From: Apricaphanius iberus
Taxonomy: Eukaryota; Chordata; Actinopteri; Cyprinodontiformes; Aphaniidae
Assembly (NCBI GenBank): GCA_028564705.1
Contig: JAPXFQ010001308.1
Span: 558,001 to 622,000, forward strand
Reading direction: 5' to 3'
Length of the DNA: 64,000 nt
Notes under the pieces: model-generated
The model's database searches: none
The model's input: only the letters and a program-made list of their open reading frames with translations
Told to the model about the DNA's origin: nothing
Shown here: positions 22,141 to 33,068 of the stretch, piece by piece
Position numbering within the stretch: the first letter of the stretch is position 1
Layout of the letters: each line of letters opens with the position of its first letter
Program-made: the position numbers and the translations under genes

Positions 22141-24199
22141 CCTTCTCCTGCTTTTGTTGAAGAGTATTTATTCATTTGGGTCGCTTTACAATGTTTAAGT
22201 ACAATCTGTTTTTATATCGTTTAATGTTATCATGTTTGATTTAGTCTCATGTTTTTTTTTTTTTTGTCTTTCAAATATCCAAATTGTGTCAACATTACTA
22301 ATAGAGCTAAGTTACGTGCTTGGATCATTTTTTTTACCACTAAATAAGTTGATTATTTCTTTAAGTTAATTAAAAAATGTGTCCAGAAAAAATATAATTG
22401 CGGAGGAAAGTTAACTGAGCGCCGCATATCCACCATGTGTGCTGCTGTGAATGCTCTGATTAGACTCACTGTTTGCAACAGCCGTACGGACACCCGACCG
22501 CACATATACCACATCTGGTGTGAATGAAGCATTAATCTGCAAGTAGCAGAGAGATATTAATTTAAGATTTTTTCTGATAAATAGTATAAACTAGTGTCTA
22601 CTAGTGCTGTATACATATCAAGATATTATTTTTGGTATTTTAGTACATTTTAGTAAAAATATTAATTATGTACCAAAAAATGTTAATGGAGTTCCCTCTT
22701 CAGGTTAAAACTTCACACTGCACTTGAATTTGAATCAGGCATTGCTAACGGCTCATCTAGGATTTCTGCTGACAGCATCCTGTGGCTGCGGAGTATAAAA
22801 GAAGCTTAGTCTCGGCCACACCTCTGTAGCGACGAGGAGTTGACAACTCAAGAGCCACTGTCTCAAAATGATACGGCTCCGGGCCGAGGCTTTGCTCTGG
22901 TAAAGGAGGTGGAGAGAAAACTTCAACCTCATATTTGCCCCCTCTGAGGAAGTTAATGCTCTGTATCTTTCTGGCTCTCTGCTTGTGTGCCACTACAGAA
23001 GCACTGCATTCAGTCAACATGACAGTCACAGAGCAGACCACGGCCAGCCATCATACTTGCATGTCTGCCAGACAACTTCTCATTTTGAAACATTTTTCAA
23101 ACACAAAATATTGGTAGTTACACTGTGGTACGGGGGTGAGTTACTCAGACAGCATATGAGGAAAAAGCAAGAGGTGAGATACAGTCTACATGTCAATAAA
23201 ATAGGCTATTTAAAGCCAGTTTAGTGCATTAATTATATACTTATTTGAAGATAATAGGGATGAAAACAGTATTGTATGTGGGCAAAAAATACCATCAAAT
23301 ACAGTAAAACCAGAATGATTAAAAAAATAAAAATAAACATTATATGTAAAATTTGCCATACCGTCCAGCCCTAGTTTTACAACATTTGTCAATATTAGTC
23401 AGAATTTTCCTGTTAGAACATATCCTCAGTATTACAAGCTCAGTTAAACTTCCATTGAAGACATGGTTATACTGTTGTGCCCACGCTCTCATGTTCATGA
23501 GGTGTGAAAGTAGCACATCACAGAACAAGGTTTAATTTACAGGTGCAGGTGAATGAAAAAGCTGAGTGTGAGATTTCAGAACATGGAGTAATAACCTCGG
23601 AGAGTCACTCAATCCACAGCGATTGTCCTGAAGCCCCTTAGCTGCATTGTCAAAGCAATTTGAGCAATATTGTTCCCATATATGCCCAGGGCATTGGTGC
23701 ATGGGGGAAGTATTCTTTTGAAAGACAATAAAAAAAGTACAAAACCATGTAAATTAGCAGTTTGATAGAACAGAATGGAATATAAACCCTTTTTTTTGCC
23801 ACCAGTAGGTTACATGAATTTGTCTTTGACAGGGCTCACCGTCAACCTTACACACAAATACAGAAACCATATAAAAACACAGATAAAAGCAAAACATTTT
23901 AATATGTTAAACAGTTTAAAAGTCACGTGGAAAGAACCTTCACCCATGTCTACTTGACCAGTTTGGAAAAAGGTAATCCGATTATTTTACTTGATTTGAG
24001 AAGTTTCAGAATCTAGTATTTTAATTTTCCAGTGTAGTAAAAAAAATCACACTTGGTAAATAATTGCACTTAGTAAGAATTCTCAAAATAAGATTAATAA
24101 TCTAACACTTTCTGCTCTTGCATGTTATATAAGTAAAAAATAAATAAAAAAACAGATCAAAAATGCTTTTGTGGCTGTAAACAAGATTGTTGGACTTGG
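22141..24199. other. Gene-free sequence with MITE-like ends
   Basis: There is no gene. 'gccataccgtccagcccta' at 23356-23374 resembles the end of a fish MITE, and 'ctagtgctgtatacatatc' near 22602 may be its partner. A further CpG-bearing stretch lies at about 22400-22520. Decayed transposon material is the likeliest content. Confidence 0.4.
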
Positions 24200-24421
24200 T
24201 TAGATGGACAGTTTCTGTGGTGTAAGAGCCTTCATACTGTCCATGTGGGCCACCAGGGCCATATCATCAGCATGTCTGAGGAGACTCATCCCCACCTTGA
24301 AATATGCCAATGATATGGATTTCATGTTTAATGCACCTAAGATTGCAATTAGAGAATCAGATGGACTCCCTTGTACTCTGTAATCTAAATCAAGGCCAGG
24401 CTGACTGTGGGAAAATATCAT
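24200..24421 (-). pseudogene. LINE reverse transcriptase fragment
   Basis: The minus-strand frame contains a block reading L-L-R-H-A-D-D-M-A-L-V-A-H-M, which matches the catalytic [F/Y]-A-D-D box of LINE reverse transcriptases with H in place of the aromatic residue. Only about 70 codons are open. The clade is not determined. It differs from the L2 and Rex3 copies in this window. Confidence 0.5.
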
Positions 24422-24950
24422 CCTAAATGTGTCTTCAGATTATATATGTGGGGTTGTGACTCACATGTGCCTCTGTTTTGTGTGTATTACAGCATTGAAT
24501 ATTTTGTCACATCATTGTTTGGATTTGACTCTCTTTTTTGTGTGAGTGAGCTTCTTTAAGGCCAGCATCTGAGTGGGTCAACTTGATGTGACTTTCTAAG
24601 CTTGGCCCTGCTGCTTCAGGACCCGTCAACTGATACAGTAACCACATTGTGCTGAAACCGGTCCCCTACCCCCCATCTGTCTGCTCGTCGTTTGATGGAA
24701 CAGCATGGACGGAGGCAGCCAGGGTGATATCTGACTCTTACATCAGTAGGTCTGGAGAACAAACCCGAAAAAGGATGTGAATGGAGAGGAATGTAAAAAG
24801 GTTTTAGATGTTCCCTGAGAGCCTTAAAGATTACAGAAGATATGGAAAACTGCCTGATATTTACTTTCTAATGACTGATATCATGTAAGGTCTGTTCAGT
24901 TTGTCACCAGCTTGTCTCTCAAGAAGATCATGCTAGAATATGCTGTTTTG
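24422..24950. other. Gene-free sequence
   Basis: No feature recognised. There is moderately complex, CpG-containing sequence at about 24600-24760. Confidence 0.4.
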
Positions 24951-24952
24951 CT

Positions 24953-25132
24953 TACCTTCCACATTTTGTTACAAACAGAAAATGTAATGTATTTTATTAA
25001 GATTTTATGTGATAGATCAGCACACGTGTCGAGTTCTTGCAAAGCAGAAACAAAATTATGCATGTTTTTCAGTATTATTTTACAATTTGGTCTGAATGCT
25101 GTGAGTATTATTCAGTCCTGATCGTGCAATCA
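24953..25132. mobile_element. DNA-transposon-like repeat fragment
   Basis: 'cacattttgttacaaacag' followed by 'attttatgtgatagatcag' and 'ctgtgagtattattcag' is a widespread fish repeat motif related to the blocks at 1940 and 35930. It is short and non-coding. Confidence 0.5.
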
Positions 25133-25419
25133 GAAATGAGGGAGTGTTCTGAATATTTTGTCAGTTCATCACAAAATATTCAATCATACAGTACTTAAGT
25201 TTTCATATATGGTTTCAGACTGTGGTTAGAGACTTGAAACATTCTAGTATGACATAAGAGAACAGACAAACTGTTTGGCAACATTTTTTCTTTCTTTCTT
25301 TTCATAGAATAATAAAAATTTGTAATATGAACCTAAATGTAATTGTAAACAATGGTATTTTTCTAATACAATCCACACTTTGAAATAAAACTGTGAAGGG
25401 GAAGAAGAAACGATTGATG

Positions 25420-25672
25420 GTGCCTATCTTGAGCAGCCGTTGGGCAAGAAACAGGGTAGACCTCGAGAGGTTGCCAGTCTATAAGAGGGCTACACAGAGA
25501 CAAACAACTGCGCAGGCATTCACCTTGTCAATTTAGAGCACTTTAGCCTACTTAACCTAAAAGTCATGTTTTTGGACTTTGGTGCTCAGCCAGAGTACCT
25601 GGAGAAAACCCACAGAAATGCAGAGTAAGAACTTGTAAGCTCCATCCAGAAAGACCCCACGCTGGGATAGGA
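25420..25672 (-). mobile_element. Degraded SINE, minus orientation
   Basis: Reverse-complement phrases of the 14246 SINE are present in order: 'agaggttgccagtctataa', 'ttagagcactttagcc', 'aaagtcatgtttttggac', 'gagtacctggagaaaaccc'. Its pol III head is lost or unrecognisable. An old copy. Confidence 0.6.
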
Positions 25673-26252
25673 TAGAAGCAATAAAGATGCAGCACATATT
25701 ACAGGTGAGGAGGATCTGTGTCAGTCTCTTTCTGTTGCTTTCATTACATCTCTTTTGTCAGAACCCACATCACTGTCTCTAGTTTCTTTTGGCCTGGTTT
25801 CTATCTTTCACCCAATTTAAGTGTGTTAAACTGGTGTCAGTGAGTGAACCACCTTTTTTGCAGCAATGCTGCATCAGTGGTGTGCTGTTTTGATCAACAA
25901 TAAACTGCTTATCAATACATTTACAAGAAACAAGGAAAGATGGAAAAAAAACCATGGAGTTCAACACGTTGACAAAGGGATTAAAGAGACATGCCTTGGA
26001 GATTAAAGTAATATATTGAAGAGCAAATGAAAGGTAGCTTGATGATGTAAGTTGATAAGAGACTAAATCAAACAGACAAAAAATTCACATTTGTAAAAAG
26101 TGATGTGGTGAGGTTACTTACATCTGCAATCATAGTTGAAAGTAGCAAAGTTATACCATTGTGTGTGTGTAATTCAATATATTTTTGAGGATTAATTTAT
26201 GTCCATAAACAGTTAAAAATGCACTCCATTCCTGTGAAATGAATAGTATCAG
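25673..26252. other. Gene-free sequence
   Basis: Nothing recognisable. A 62-codon minus frame at 25779-25967 has no features of a real protein. Confidence 0.45.
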
Positions 26253-26616
26253 TGGACTGCACTGTGGTGCAGTTGATAGCAATCTTGCCTTGCAGCAAGA
26301 AGGTCCCGAGTTTGAATCCCTGCTCAGGTACTTTTCTGCATGGAGTTTGCATGTTCTCCCTGCGCATGTGTGGGTTCCCTGTGTGTACCTCAGCTTCCTC
26401 GCCCAGTGCAAAAGCATGACTCTTGAGTTAATTGGTCTTTCTAAATTGTCCTTTCATGTGAATGTGTGCATGCATGGTTGAGTGTCTCTGTGATGCCCTG
26501 CAATAGGCGGACAATCTCTCCAGGGTGTACCCCGCCTCTGTCCCAGTGATTGCTGGAGATATGCACTAGCCCCCCTGCAACCCTGCATAGGATAGATGAT
26601 ATAGAGAATGGATGGA
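26253..26616 (+). mobile_element. tRNA-headed SINE copy
   Basis: It carries the same head ('gtggtgcagttgatagc', 'gagtttgaatccctgc'), body ('tggagtttgcatgttctcc', 'tccagggtgtaccccgcc') and terminal GATGGA-type tail as the intact copy at 14246. It is moderately diverged and has no obvious target duplication. Confidence 0.82.
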
Positions 26617-27075
26617 AAGATCAATATTGTTAGTAAATTGCAGAAAATTTGTGGTTTTGGAAAATGCATGACTGTGTATTTATTCTAACCTAACCCTAAT
26701 CAAATGGGAATGTACAAATAATAAAGTTTAAATATAATAAAAGATTAGAGAATAACTATAGATGTAAAATGGGAGCTTAGTTGTGGTCCTACATTTATTC
26801 TTCTGGATGCAAATGCTGTGATTTCTTTTTCCACCTTTCCATAATCTCTAAAATTAAACTTTAAAAGTCCCTTTAAAGTCCTCACCCAACATAATGCAAA
26901 TGTCATACTGATATTACGGAAATGTTTCAGGTTATCAGTTTGAATATCTGATAATTTCCATGCCCAGGCTGCAACAAATGCATGGTTACCTGGCCAACAT
27001 AACCTTTGTTAGTGGTAAATACAAGCTTGCGACACAGGCTTGGTATTGACTTTTGAGTTTCACAAAACTCTACTC
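26617..27075. other. Gene-free AT-rich sequence
   Basis: No feature recognised between the SINE and the hAT terminus. Confidence 0.45.
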
Positions 27076-27636
27076 CCTAGGTCGGCAATTAGCGGCCCCT
27101 GGGCCACATCTGGCCCGCAAGCAAAAACATCTGGCCCGTGAGATTTTTTGAAATAGAGGATGAAAAAAGAAAGAAAAAAAAGATACTTTTATCAAAATTG
27201 GACTGACAGTCTCAAAAAAAGCTTTTTTTTTCTGGAAAACAGATTTTTCAGAACAGAAACATTTCAATCGATCTAGATTCCTTTTTGTTATATCTGGATA
27301 CGAGGGTGAATAAGCGCATCAGCAAGGTGCAAAGTGAACGCTCAACATGCACAAACAAATGAAGTCAGCGGACAGCGTCTGGTGCTGAAATTCCAATAGT
27401 CTCTAAAACACATGTCACTCAAACAACAGACATAGGCGTCATATTATTGTGAAAATTAAAACATTTAACAGGCCAGACATCAAATATAGGTATATGCGTA
27501 GGAACAGAAATGTGAGTTGCACGAGTTTCAAACAGCCTTTATATGACTGTGATGGCACAACAAATATAAACCAATAATAATGCATTGCACTGTCGGAAGC
27601 AAACCGAAGCAAATCAGAGCAAAAAGGCAGAATCCA

Positions 27637-27958
27637 CTCAAATCAAATCAAATCAAACTTTATTTATAAAGCGCTTTTCAAACAAAGAAAGTTACTCAAA
27701 GTGCTTTACAGATTTAAAATAACCCCACAACCCCCCCCCCTTCAAAAATAAAATCATCAGTGCAAATACAACCCCCTCCCAACCCAACCCATCAGCCATA
27801 CTCACTCACACACACACTTAGAAGCTACAAAAAGCGGGCTGAGTACAGATGAGGCAGGAAATGCCATCATGGTAGCCATCTGCATCAGCAGCAGCAGATC
27901 AACAGCAGCAGCCAAGGCTCCGACCCAGGGCGCCCAGAGGAGGGTGGGATGGTACCAT
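27637..27958 (-). mobile_element. L2 3'-end fragment
   Basis: Roughly 315 bases align with 18752-19070 with only a handful of differences, including the (AAATC)n tail and the GC-rich block. It is a 5'-truncated L2 copy inside the hAT remnant. The similarity implies both copies came from the same recent source family. Confidence 0.9.
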
Positions 27959-28069
27959 GGGCTGCCGGTCTCTCCCCTGAAAACAGAGCAGACATGTTTA
28001 CAGTAGCCCTGAATTATGTCCTGCCATATTCTTTAAAAATGCCCTTCAGATTTTAGACACAATAACTAC

Positions 28070-29138
28070 CTAGTGTGAAAAGTGGTATCTCCAACTAGTC
28101 ACTATTTTCTTGATATGTGGAGAAATAGACGTCACTTTATTCCTCAGGCAGTTCTCGAGGTTTTGGTTAGTCAGTCTATTTCTCTTGTGTATCTTTATTG
28201 CTGAGAAGGACGACTTGCACAAGTAGGTGGAAGGGAACATGGTCAGAATGAAAAGTGCTAGTTTCTTGAGGTTGCTGTATTCCTCAGAGCCTAGTAAGCC
28301 CACCCAAAAGGCACTAACAGTCTCCGCACTTCTGAGCGCATCTCGCACAACTGAGGTGGTTTGCAAGTCAACCATTTCCATCTCCAGTGCAGCCTGATCT
28401 AAAGGGGGGATCATTTCTTTCGCCATGGAGGAGAAGTTGTCAGCTGGTTTTACTGCAGGGTCACGTATAAAGTCAATCATGTCTTTTGGGATGCAGTAGT
28501 CATCAAACCGAGAAGTAAAGTTGGCTCGAAGGCCCTGGATGAAGTCAACCATCAGCGCCGTCACTTCTCAAGCTTCCTCGTGAATGACTCCAATTTTTCA
28601 ACCATGTCCATGATGGTTTTGTCTCTCGCCTGTAGCTGAAGGTTAAGCAGGTTTAGGTGGCCAAATATGTCAGATAAAAACGCTACATTGGACATGAATT
28701 TTTCATCCTCCAGTAGGATAAGGTTGTCAGTTGCTACTTTGCTCATTCCAAGAAATGTGTTGATCTCATTCAATAGCGCACAGAAGCGATCCAGCGCTTT
28801 CCCCTTGCTTAACCATCACACAACATTGTGAAGCAGCAAGTCTTCGTGGTTGGTATCTGCTGACTCAGCCATAAGTTGTCGGAAAAGCCTATACTGGGCG
28901 CTTGATGTACCTCTGACAAATTTAATGACTTTCATCACTTTGTCCATAACATCCTTGAGCTCACCACAAAGGACACAAAGGACACTTTGGTGGATGAGTT
29001 AATGCAGCGCATGCATTTGGGGGGGGGGTGTTCTTTCAACCTGCTCACCACACCTCTGTGCTTTCCCACCATAGCAGGAGCCCTGTCTGTCACGATTAGG
29101 TTAACCCTCTCAAATGATAAAGAATGCAATTTAAACAA
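28070..29138 (-). pseudogene. hAT transposase pseudogene
   Basis: Three frame segments on the minus strand (29138-28935, 28930-28561 and 28564-28070) together resemble a hAT transposase. The first has T-D-R-A-P-A-M-V-G-K-H, the second W-L-S-K-G-K-A-L preceded by an in-frame TGA near 28816, and the last the C-terminal dimerisation region with S-S-F-S-A-I-K and R-L-T-N-Q-N-L-E-N-C-L-R. A frame shift lies at 28561-28564. The family normally catalyses cut-and-paste transposition as a dimer. The N-terminal zinc finger was not found, and the copy cannot make an enzyme. It could belong to the ZBED/SCAND3-like branch; this is an inference. Confidence 0.8.
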
Positions 29139-29218
29139 TTCTTACAGTTAGATTTTTTGATAGTGCAAATTTTTTTGCAGCTAACAGCAACACGTGAAAA
29201 TGTTAGTGTGTGTGGGTG

Positions 29219-29243
29219 GTTGTTGTTGTTGTTGTTGTTGTTT
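29219..29243 (+). repeat. (TTG)n microsatellite
   Basis: Short trinucleotide run of about eight TTG units, inside the hAT remnant. Confidence 0.9.
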
Positions 29244-29607
29244 TTAACAAACGTGCACATAATTAATAGCACCCCCAAAGCCCAGTCAGCAAATTTAACC
29301 TACATCAGCCAGCTTGAATGTGTCAGTACAACTGTGCTGTCACTTCACGAGCGGCTACCATTTTCATCCTCCCCTATTAATTCAATAAATTTGCCATTGT
29401 TTTGGCTGTGGCCCACCATGTAATGGCTTAGAAAAAAATAGAAATGAAATTAAAAATTTTAGCAATATATTTCCTTTGTCTAAAACACAAAGTTTAATTT
29501 AACTGGTGTCGTGTTAAGAATAGTTACTGGCCTTGCGAGGCTGCTTAGAGGCTACTCTAAGCTCTCCATTTGTGAGTAACATGGTGATCAACTCCCACAG
29601 TATAGCA

Positions 29608-29705
29608 AGTAAGGGTGTGCAAAACAGCCGGTATTTGTATCTATATTTGTGTTTTTTTGATGGTGGGAAATATATATGTATTTGTATTTGTATTTGTATT
29701 CAAAA
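29608..29705. mobile_element. MITE-like (TATTTG)n-rich repeat
   Basis: 'agggtgtgcaaaacagccgg' is followed by repeated 'tatttgtatttg', a pattern known from a common fish MITE. Only one end is evident. Confidence 0.4.
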
Positions 29706-29951
29706 AATTCTAAATAGGCATAAAAATATATATTTTTTTCATGTTACACTTCTAATTTGTGTTATCATCCATTTTAATAATTATGGTTATGCAAAACTGA
29801 TTAATCTTTTTCCATAAGTCTGGCACTGAACATGTAAAATAATTGAAAAGAGAATGAAATAAATGCTGCTGTAGCCACAAAACCATTAAAGAAAAAAACA
29901 CATTAAAATATACATTAAAGGGAAAAAAACTACATTGAAGAAAAAAAGAGT

Positions 29952-30297
29952 CACTTGGATCAATGACTACCTGACAAACAGACCACAGTTTATGAGATTG
30001 ATGAATTGTGTGTCAAACCAGCTGGTAAGCAAAAAAGGAGCACCACAAGGGACTGTACTCTCACCATTCCTTTTCATTCTGTAAACCAAGATGCTGCAAA
30101 TCTTCTACAAGTCTGTTGTGGAGTGTCTTATCTCTTCGTCCATTATCTGTTGGGGTAGTTGCATCAGCGCCAGGGACTTAAAACGGCTCAATAACCTGAT
30201 GAAGAAGGCTGGTTCTGTTCTAAGGACAACTGTGGAAAAACAAGAGATAATGATGCAAAGAAGGATTCTTTATAAAATAAAATATTGGCAACCCTGA
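29952..30297 (+). pseudogene. Rex1 LINE reverse transcriptase, internally deleted
   Basis: The first part reads W-I-N-D-Y-L-T-N-R-P-Q and then G-A-P-Q-G-T-V-L-S-P-F-L-F, a Rex1-type reverse transcriptase core, ending in a stop. Directly after comes a segment from the protein's C-terminal end (F-Y-K-S-V-V-E-C, then C-W-G-S-C-I-S, then L-N-N-L-M-K-K-A-G-S-V-L). The F-A-D-D region between them is deleted. It is a non-functional fragment and the 3' flank is AT-rich. Confidence 0.75.
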
Positions 30298-30826
30298 GCA
30301 TCCTATTAACAACACTATCCTACATCAAATAGAGTATTACTACTTTATAATATATCCATATAACTCACTGATCTCATCTGCACTACTGTAAATACTGTAT
30401 AGACAATCATACTGTACAATACAATAACTATAGTTCTACAACTGTTTATTAATACTTGAAACTGTATATCTATAATCTGCTATAGGTTTTCTTATTTATA
30501 ATCATACACATAACCTGTTCATAGCCTGTACATAGCCTCGATATACTTATAGTATATTCATAACATACCTTCATACCATATACATTTGGAAACAAATCCA
30601 TCAACTTTTTTCTTAAGTTTTATTTTTTCCTTTAATCTAAAACCTAAACAATCAAATCCAATTTTGGCTCTGTATGAAAGACAACACTTTTTTTCTCTAG
30701 TAGCTACTTATAAAAATGTGTAAGTTAAGTTTTTCTAAAGGTCATATAACATTTGCGGCTACGAGTTTTATGTAGTTGGACTGAGTTCAGAAAAGCTCCT
30801 TTGATCGTAAAGATTGCAGACCCCTG

Positions 30827-32947
30827 GAACAGATCTTTGCCACTTTCGTCACATACAGAAACACATGTGCTTTATCAGCTATGTTCATCAATAAAGCTAC
30901 ACTTACATGTTGTAAACAGCCACAGCACGCCACAGCACATTGAGGAGCTTTGCATAGCAGCACAGCACACCCGCTGTCTGTTCTGCAACAGTTGTGCTTT
31001 GATACATCGTAAACAGCTGCAGCAACATTTTGTGCGCAGGGCAATGGTGCAGCGCATCACAGAGCAGCACAGACTGCTGTCTGATTGGTCTACAAACCGA
31101 TCAGAACCATCCACTAGGTAGCAGCTTGAGGAGGAATTCAGATGAGAAAAAGACTATAGTATTCCATGCATCGCCACTGTCAATTTAATTATGTTTATTG
31201 GTCCCCTGAACAATGCACAAAACCTAGACATTGTCATAAATCTTTAAAATCCCCCAGGATGCCGCAGACAGCGCATGAAAAGTGGACATGTCTGGGGAAA
31301 AAAGGACCATTGGTTAATTAACTGACTTTTTAAAAAGAATACAGCGGTACTTAAAAGTTTGTGAACCTTTTTTAAATGAGCTAAAATAATATTAAACAAA
31401 CCTTTAGATTTCAGAGCTTTCAAAAGTTTTCAAGAACTTGTTGAGACACTCACAAAAGTGTTTAAACATCTTAGATGCGCAAATACTTGTTCGATTTTCA
31501 CTCCAGTCGACAAGGCAGGAGTTCAGACAAAAAAAAAATCTCTGCAGTTAATATAGATGCTCATGTTAACCTAGGATGCAGGGTTTCTGAGTGACACAAG
31601 GATGGCATGCAAACTGTCTACTGGATGTCCCCAGCTGAGAGGTGGTACAACTTTAATTGCACTGTAGACTTTGCAGCTCATTTTAATGTCAAAGCTTAAT
31701 GCTTTGATTGCATAGACCCTGACTTGCAGTCTAGTTTTATTCTAGGTGCTTTCATAACGTTGGAACCTAGGTCCTTAAAAGTCAGTATCCAATGTCCACT
31801 TGCGCCTTGTGCTGCAAGTGCTGGTTGTGGCATCAGATAATCTTCTTAGTAAATTCCCTATAAAGTACTTGTTCAATTATTAAAACCCTAGAGAAGATAA
31901 TTAAGTATTTACCATGTAACTGATAACTAATTTATAAGATAGGTTTCGGTTAGCTTTGTAGCTTGTTGAATTCGGTGTAAAAGTAGCCAACACCTACCAG
32001 ATTAGTGTTTCAGTGTTTGTAATGATATTCAGCAGAAACCACTGGTGTGTTCCAGTTACCTGTGCAACACTTGCTGACATAAACCATCACTTTCTAGAGA
32101 TTGTTTCACCTGGCAGCAGAGATTAGCACTGTTGATGGAAACTGATCAGGATGAGCCATATGTTTCCCATGTTATTCAACCACTTACATCTCCTCTTTGA
32201 ATAATACTGTTATGAGAGTGAAGCTGTTCATTTCACTGAAAGTAGTGATATAAGATGTTAACATGAACTAGAATTTAGTTTATATCACAGCTACCATTGT
32301 TTGAGAATTTGGAAAAGGATATTAAACATTTATTGGGACATAGTGACTGAATAAGTTAAATGAATCCTTATATCAATGACAATTAATGATTCTGAGACAT
32401 TTATTAATAAGTACCACCATACAAATAGACATGTTTTAAACAGTAATACAACAGGAGATTGTCATTTTCAATTTACACAGGGTTTTTAAATTTTGGATTG
32501 CAGCAAAATGGGGCTAAAAATAATGTCAATTGTTATTTTTTTCTCTTTTAAAGTTTAAATCTTTTATTTGGCTTCAGTCCTAACCTGAACTACCTTTTTA
32601 TACATTTAAAATTCTTTTCATTGTTTTTTTATTTTTATTCAGTTTTATTGTTTTGTGATATTTTTTCAATTTTTGAGACTATAGGATGCAGTATTTAACC
32701 CAATAAAAAATGTCATATAATTTCTGAAGATTAGAGTGGAATGTTTGGGGTTTTGTGTCATTTTTTATTTTATTTTATTTTTTTACAGATATGACCAAAT
32801 GTAGTCACACCGCTGGCAGATAGAGGTTTAAAGAAATATTTTGGTCATAGTATTCCAAAATGTATCTTCTGAGTGCAGGTGCTTTGTTAGGAACATATGT
32901 AACAATCAGATCTCTGATGTGTGTAAAGCTGGAGTATTAAGGGTTTA
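30827..32947. other. Gene-free sequence
   Basis: No gene was found. Positions 30900-31110 are rich in 'cagcac' phrases. 'tacttaaaagtttgtgaacc' near 31349 resembles the end of a Tc1-type repeat. The rest is AT-rich and featureless. Confidence 0.4.
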
Positions 32948-33068
32948 TTAGGTGAGGAGAAGGATCTTAAACTCTATTCTGGACTTAACAGAGAGCCAAT
33001 GGAGAGAAGCTAAAACAGGACAAATGTGATCTCGCTTTTTAATATTAATCAGAACTCTTCAACTGAAG
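32948..33068 (-). mobile_element. L2 LINE coding fragment
   Basis: On the minus strand the segment corresponds to the L2 C-terminal region that ends in S-L-H-W-L-P ('ccaatggagagaagctaaaa' on plus). It is about 120 bp long and contains frame breaks. An old fragment. Confidence 0.6.

Larger units (their letters stand above)
27076..30826 (-). mobile_element. hAT transposon remnant with nested insertions
   Basis: The left end cctaggtcggcaa (27076-27088) and the reverse complement of the right end ttgcagacccctg (30814-30826) agree at about 10 of 13 bases, and both match the CAGGGGTCGGCAA terminus known from Charlie-like hAT elements. Between them lie a dead hAT transposase (minus), an L2 tail fragment and a Rex1 fragment. 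The 8-bp flanks no longer match, so the element is old and its outer limits are tentative. Confidence 0.6.
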
